In this document: positions 6,953-10,129 of the stretch, piece by piece | Layout: each line of letters opens with the position of its first letter | How positions within the stretch are numbered: position 1 is the stretch's first letter | DNA from: Bacteroidales bacterium | GTDB lineage: Bacteria; Bacteroidota; Bacteroidia; Bacteroidales; UBA1402 | NCBI GenBank assembly: GCA_012511135.1 | Contig: JAAZGQ010000467.1 | Span: 1-10,129, forward strand | Reading direction: 5' to 3' | DNA: 10,129 nt | The notes under the pieces: model-generated | The model's database searches: none | Told to the model about the DNA's origin: nothing | Seen by the model: the letters and a program-made list of their open reading frames with translations, nothing else | Program-made: the position numbers and the translations under genes

Positions 6953-8341
6953 ATGAAAAACTCTTTTAAAATTTTCAGTTTTCTGGTCTTGCTCCTGCTG
7001 CCTGGCGTGGCAAGTCTCAGTGCCCAAAACCCTGTCATCCAAACTAATTTTACGGCCGATCCTGCGCCTATGGTGTACAAGGACAGGGTGTATCTTTACA
7101 CTTCGCACGACGCAGATTCCACTGTGAACAATTTCTTTAGCATGTACGAATGGCGCTGTTATTCATCGGGCGATATGCTTAACTGGACAGATCATGGTGC
7201 CGTAGCCTCTTTGAAAAATTTTGAATGGATGGACAAAACCAATGGTGCATGGGCTCCACAGTGTATAGAGCGAAACGGGAAGTTTTATCTGTATGTTCCC
7301 ATTCATGGCGAAGGTATTGCAGTTTTGGTGTCCGATTCTCCCACCGGCCCCTTCAGCGATCCCATCGGGAAACGCCTTGTCGAAAGCGATCATTTATGGC
7401 AGGACATTGACCCGACAGTGGCCATAGACGGCGATGGGCAGGCCTATTTATATTGGGGAAATCCGGCATTGTGGTACGTTAAATTAAATAAGGATATGGT
7501 TTCGTACGACCTTAGTATAGGAGAGAAGGGGATTGTTGCTGTCGAAATGAGCACCGAAGCTTTTGGTTCCAAAAAAGGCCCCGGTGGCAAAGCGGGTAGC
7601 ACTTATACCGAAGGCCCCTGGTTCTACAAACGGAACAACATGTATTATATGGTTTATGCCGCCTGCGGAATTCCCGAGTACATTGCCTATTCCACTTCAC
7701 CATCGGCCGAAGGGCCCTGGACCTACCGGGGCATTATTATGGAACGGGCCGAAAACCTGGCTTTTACCAATCATGCAGGCATCATCGACTTTAAAGGGAA
7801 TTCCTATTTTTTTTACCACGATCAGGATTTGTCCAAAGGCCAGGGCTTTAAGCGCTCGGTGAGTATTGAAGAATTCAGTTATAATCCAGACGGAAGCATT
7901 CCGCTCATTATTCCAACCAAAGAGGGCGTAAAACAAGGCCTGTCCGTTTTGAAGCCCTTCAAAAAGATCGAAGCCGAAACCATGGCCTGGAGCCGGGGCT
8001 TAAAAACCAGGGGCAACAGCCAGACAGGGGTGTATGTTACCGAAATTAACGACGGCGATTACCTGAAGCTGCGTAGTGTCGGTTTTGGCAAAGGCGCTAA
8101 GCTGTTTCAGGCTACTGTGGCTTCTGATGCAGAAGGCGGCCGGATTGAAATCAGGCTGGACCATCCCGATGGTGAACTTATTGGTACACTCGACGTGCCC
8201 AATACCGGGGGTTGGCAACATTGGAAAACAGCAAGCTGCGAATTGAAAAAAACAAAAGGCATTCACGACCTCTGTTTTGTATTCAGGGGCGGCCGGGGAG
8301 CATTGTTCAACTTTGACTGCTGGAACTTCAAGCGCAGGTAA
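6953..8341 (+). CDS. Exported GH43 glycosidase with C-terminal CBM6 (arabinofuranosidase/xylosidase type)
   Basis: The start is taken at ATG 6953 (462 residues). It leads straight into a signal peptide (about 1-25, basic KNSFK, a leucine-rich core, then LSAQ). An in-frame TTG start at 6887 would add 22 residues ahead of this and lies inside the control region. The catalytic five-bladed propeller covers about 26-325. The GH43 triad is visible: general base D36 in TADPAP, pKa-modulating D153 in DIDPT, and general acid E220 in TEGPW. Other family signatures are DGQAYLYWGNP, SDSPTGPF and the NH pair in FTNHAG. Residues 336-461 form a CBM6-type beta-sandwich (IEAE, NDGDYLKL, GGWQHW, a terminal NFDCWNF). 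Such enzymes remove alpha-L-arabinofuranose or beta-xylose from hemicellulose or pectin side chains; which one applies here cannot be decided. It is transcribed divergently from the lyase operon. The length is usual for GH43-CBM6. Confidence 0.95.
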   Translation: MKNSFKIFSFLVLLLLPGVASLSAQNPVIQTNFTADPAPMVYKDRVYLYTSHDADSTVNNFFSMYEWRCYSSGDMLNWTDHGAVASLKNFEWMDKTNGAWAPQCIERNGKFYLYVPIHGEGIAVLVSDSPTGPFSDPIGKRLVESDHLWQDIDPTVAIDGDGQAYLYWGNPALWYVKLNKDMVSYDLSIGEKGIVAVEMSTEAFGSKKGPGGKAGSTYTEGPWFYKRNNMYYMVYAACGIPEYIAYSTSPSAEGPWTYRGIIMERAENLAFTNHAGIIDFKGNSYFFYHDQDLSKGQGFKRSVSIEEFSYNPDGSIPLIIPTKEGVKQGLSVLKPFKKIEAETMAWSRGLKTRGNSQTGVYVTEINDGDYLKLRSVGFGKGAKLFQATVASDAEGGRIEIRLDHPDGELIGTLDVPNTGGWQHWKTASCELKKTKGIHDLCFVFRGGRGALFNFDCWNFKRR

Positions 8342-8343
8342 AG

Positions 8344-8379
8344 CCGGGGGAATGGTCGCTTAATACAGGCGCTCCCCGG
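8344..8379 (+). other. Weak GC-rich inverted repeat just after the GH43 stop
   Basis: CCGGGG (8344-8349) can pair with CCCCGG (8374-8379) across a 24-base loop, three bases after the stop codon. There is no T-run after it, so it is not a canonical terminator. It could slow transcription or protect the mRNA 3' end. This is a low-confidence call. Confidence 0.25.
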
Positions 8380-8391
8380 GACCCGGCGGCA

Positions 8392-8455
8392 TTGAGCGGA
8401 GGATTGGGCGGTGTTGACTGGAGGATTGGGCCGTTGACCGGAGGGCCGGGCGGCC
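8392..8455. repeat. Three GC-rich imperfect tandem repeats (20-22 bases)
   Basis: Three head-to-tail copies begin with TTGA at 8392, 8414 and 8434, with a core of about TTGAcyGGAGGATTGGGCsG. A degenerate fourth TTGA start lies at 8456. Copies one and two share GGAGGATTGGGC exactly, and copy three has GGAGGGCCGGGC. The array is much more GC-rich than the AT-rich DNA that follows. No gene covers it. The function is unknown. Confidence 0.7.
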
Positions 8456-8548
8456 TTGATTAGAATTTTGCCGGTATCGCGGAGTTTTGATTGAAAACAA
8501 GCCCAAAAAGCTGAATGGCATAAAAATTACTGATTGAAACAGAATATA

Positions 8549-8582
8549 TTTAGTACTAATGTTCATTTTTTTTTTAGTTTTG
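8549..8582 (+). promoter_or_regulatory. Probable Bacteroidota promoter of the kinase/regulator operon
   Basis: TAGTTTTG (8575-8582) matches TAnnTTTG exactly. A degenerate -33 candidate, TTTAG (8549-8553), precedes it by 21 bases. The predicted start near 8590 gives a leader of roughly 110 bases that would contain the 8616-8674 direct repeats. This is the only good promoter match in the 359-base gap from 8342 to 8700, which otherwise holds only repeats. Confidence 0.5.
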
Positions 8583-8615
8583 TCAGATCATAATACCTGA
8601 TAAACAGAATCGTCG

Positions 8616-8674
8616 TTGCTGAAATAAATTACATTCGCTGAAAATTAATTGCAATCGCTGAAATAAGAGGAAGC
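8616..8674. repeat. Three ~20-base direct repeats upstream of the histidine kinase gene
   Basis: GCTGAAA recurs at 8618, 8637 and 8657, spaced 19 and 20 bases apart, close to two helical turns. The longer unit is approximately TCGCTGAAAwwAATTrCAw. Copies at 8616-8634 and 8635-8654 are near full length, and the third (8655-8674) keeps only TCGCTGAAATAA. Phased direct repeats of this kind often bind a regulator. Here they fall downstream of the predicted promoter, so either a roadblock-type operator or an RNA-level role is possible. Confidence 0.6.
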
Positions 8675-8700
8675 ATTTTCCTGCCTGAGGATTTTTTAAA

Positions 8701-9771
8701 ATGAAAAGGATCAAGTTCGAATATAAAATCACCCTGGCCTATCTGTTGGTAGGAAGCTTCTGGATTATATTTTCGGACAAAATACTGAGTTTGTTTGTCG
8801 AAGACACTTCTATAACTCAGGCTCAAACTTTCAAGGGCTGGTTTTATGTTACAGTGACGGCTCTGCTCTTTTATTTTTTCATCAAAAAGCATTTAACCAA
8901 GTTGCGGGAGGCCGAAAAAATTCTGGCCAATCACAAAAGAATGCTCGAAACCACTGTGAGAGAAAAAACTCACGATCTTGAATTTGCCAACAAGATGCTG
9001 AACGCCACCAACCAGTTGGTAAACAGCAGAAACAAAGAATTAAAAACCAGTCTGGAAAATTTGCGCAAAACACAGCAACAATTGATACAGGCCGAAAAAA
9101 TGGCCTCTTTGGGTGTGTTAACCGCAGGCGTAGCCCACGAAATAAACAATCCCCTCAATTACATTATGGGAGCCTATGTAGGGCTGCAAAGGAATTACGA
9201 GACAGATTCCTTTGCGGAAAACAAGGAACAGGTGGCTTTTTTCCTGGACGCCTTAAAAACCGGCATCGAACGATCTACCTCCATAGTGCAGGGTTTGAAC
9301 AAGTTCAATCACAACAGCGATTCCTTCGACGAAGAATGCAATCTCCACGAAATCATCGATAATTGCCTCAGAATACTGCAATACCAGCTGCGCCCCGAAA
9401 TCAAACTGAACAAAAGCTTTTACAAAAAAGACATACTGATCAAAGGGAATACGGGAGGCCTGCATCAGGTGTTTACCAATGTGTTGATCAACGCCATTCA
9501 GGCCATAAGTGCTCAGGGGAGCATCAGCATTACTACCCGCAAGTCCAGGGGCAAAGCACTGGTTGAAATCGCAGACACCGGCCTGGGCATCAATCCTGAA
9601 CATATTAAAAGAATAACCGAACCCTTTTTTACAACCAAAAATCCGGGCCAGGGCACCGGCCTGGGCTTGTCCATAGCCTATACCATCATCAAAGAACACA
9701 AGGCCGAAATGGATTTTCAGTCAGAGTTGGGAAAAGGAACCACAGTGACAATCTCTCTGCCTTTAAAGTAA
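8701..9771 (+). CDS. Membrane-bound sensor histidine kinase (two-TM N-terminus, HisKA-HATPase)
   Basis: This 356-residue protein has two membrane helices (about 11-27 and 46-62) joined by a short loop carrying FSD (24-26) and FKGW (44-47), an arrangement seen at the N-terminus of many bacterial sensor kinases. A long coiled-coil signalling helix follows (about 63-133), with no HAMP or PAS domain. The dimerisation/phosphoacceptor domain has the H-box AGVAHEINNPLNY with H146. The ATPase domain shows the N-box (N260, N264), G1 DTGLG (292-296), F-box EPFF (307-310) and G2 GTGLGLS (318-324). It should autophosphorylate H146 and pass phosphate to the regulator starting 5 bases downstream. The signal is unknown; with almost no periplasmic part, sensing is likely within the membrane or cytoplasm. 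GAGGA at 8687-8691 is a plausible ribosome site. It is not a hybrid (HTCS-type) sugar sensor. Confidence 0.96.
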   Translation: MKRIKFEYKITLAYLLVGSFWIIFSDKILSLFVEDTSITQAQTFKGWFYVTVTALLFYFFIKKHLTKLREAEKILANHKRMLETTVREKTHDLEFANKMLNATNQLVNSRNKELKTSLENLRKTQQQLIQAEKMASLGVLTAGVAHEINNPLNYIMGAYVGLQRNYETDSFAENKEQVAFFLDALKTGIERSTSIVQGLNKFNHNSDSFDEECNLHEIIDNCLRILQYQLRPEIKLNKSFYKKDILIKGNTGGLHQVFTNVLINAIQAISAQGSISITTRKSRGKALVEIADTGLGINPEHIKRITEPFFTTKNPGQGTGLGLSIAYTIIKEHKAEMDFQSELGKGTTVTISLPLK

Positions 9772-9776
9772 ATACC

Positions 9777-10129
9777 ATGAGTCCCAGAATGAAAATTATT
9801 TATGTTGACGACGAATCTATGAATGTGCAGTTGTTTCAGCTTATTTTCAAAGCCCGTTACGAAGTCGTGACCGGCAGTAGCGGTGCAGAAGCTTTAGACT
9901 TGCTCGAAAAACATCCCGATACGCAGGTTGTTATCAGCGACATGAAAATGCCCGGCATGAACGGCCTGGAATTTATCGCCCGGGCCAAACAAAAATACTC
10001 CGACAAAAAATACTACCTGCTCACCGGTTTCGAAATCGGCCCCGAAATTCAGGCAGCCATCGAATCCGGCTTGATTCTGAATTGCTTCCAAAAACCCTTC
10101 AATTTGAAGGAGATCGAAGATTGCATAAA
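9777..10129 (+). CDS. Response regulator receiver domain protein (partial, runs off window end)
   Basis: An ATG 5 bases after the kinase stop opens a frame that stays open to the last base: 117 codons plus two bases. It reads as a CheY-like receiver. The acidic pair D11-D12 follows IIYV, the phosphoacceptor is D55 in VVISDMKMPG, the switch threonine is T83 in LLTG, and the conserved lysine is K106 in QKPF. An internal in-frame ATG at 9789 is an alternative start, giving MKIIYVDDE. The tight spacing indicates co-transcription with the kinase and a cognate pair. The window ends near the final receiver helix, so I cannot tell whether this is a stand-alone receiver or carries an output domain. 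Confidence 0.95.
   Translation, partial: MSPRMKIIYVDDESMNVQLFQLIFKARYEVVTGSSGAEALDLLEKHPDTQVVISDMKMPGMNGLEFIARAKQKYSDKKYYLLTGFEIGPEIQAAIESGLILNCFQKPFNLKEIEDCI

Noticed and set aside
8360..8566. A 68-codon minus-strand frame in the gap between GH43 and the kinase
   Set aside because: It runs through the tandem repeats, has low-complexity composition with repeated SSQHRP/LRS segments, and shows no domain or promoter support.
8392..8674. The two repeat sets as a CRISPR array
   Set aside because: Units are only about 20 bases, are contiguous without spacers, are imperfect, and no cas genes are present.

Overview
This window comes from a Bacteroidota chromosome, most likely Bacteroidales. The organism is inferred from three things. 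The tRNA promoter has a perfect TAnnTTTG box of the Bacteroidota type. There is a set of large, exported, multi-domain carbohydrate-active enzymes. One of these ends in the MGRKV/GIYI/NGKK tail common in that phylum. I cannot name a genus.

Layout. Positions 38-186 hold a complete single-gene tRNA-Val(GAC) unit with promoter, gene and intrinsic terminator on the + strand. Positions 287-6857 hold a two-gene minus-strand operon with a 16-base gap. The first gene (1414 codons) encodes an exported alginate-lyase-like polysaccharide lyase with an N-terminal LamG-like domain, three Ig-like modules, an uncharacterised region, a jelly-roll module and a short C-terminal tail. The second gene (769 codons) encodes an exported protein that joins an abbreviated copy of the same lyase-type helical domain to a GH28/GH49-type right-handed beta-helix. 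A 95-base divergent spacer with two abutting palindromes separates this operon from a + strand GH43-CBM6 glycosidase (6953-8341). A 359-base non-coding stretch follows, with two unrelated sets of short direct repeats and a Bacteroidota promoter match. Next comes a membrane histidine kinase (8701-9771), and 5 bases after it a response regulator that runs off the window end.

How the genes work together. The three exported enzymes look like part of a locus that degrades an acidic, arabinose- or xylose-decorated plant or algal polysaccharide. A lyase would cut the uronic-acid backbone, a GH28/49-type hydrolase would attack uronide or glucan linkages, and GH43 would remove arabinofuranose or xylose side groups. 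This is inference from family membership, and the substrate cannot be read from the sequence. No SusC/SusD pair, sulfatase or sugar-specific regulator lies in the window, so it may be only an edge of a larger locus. The kinase/regulator pair is a separate transcription unit and has no visible link to sugar sensing.

The most interesting points are the neighbouring paralogous lyase domains in different fusions, the double palindrome in the divergent control region, and the roughly 20-base direct repeats in the predicted leader of the kinase gene. I see no CRISPR array, insertion sequence, phage gene or defence system.
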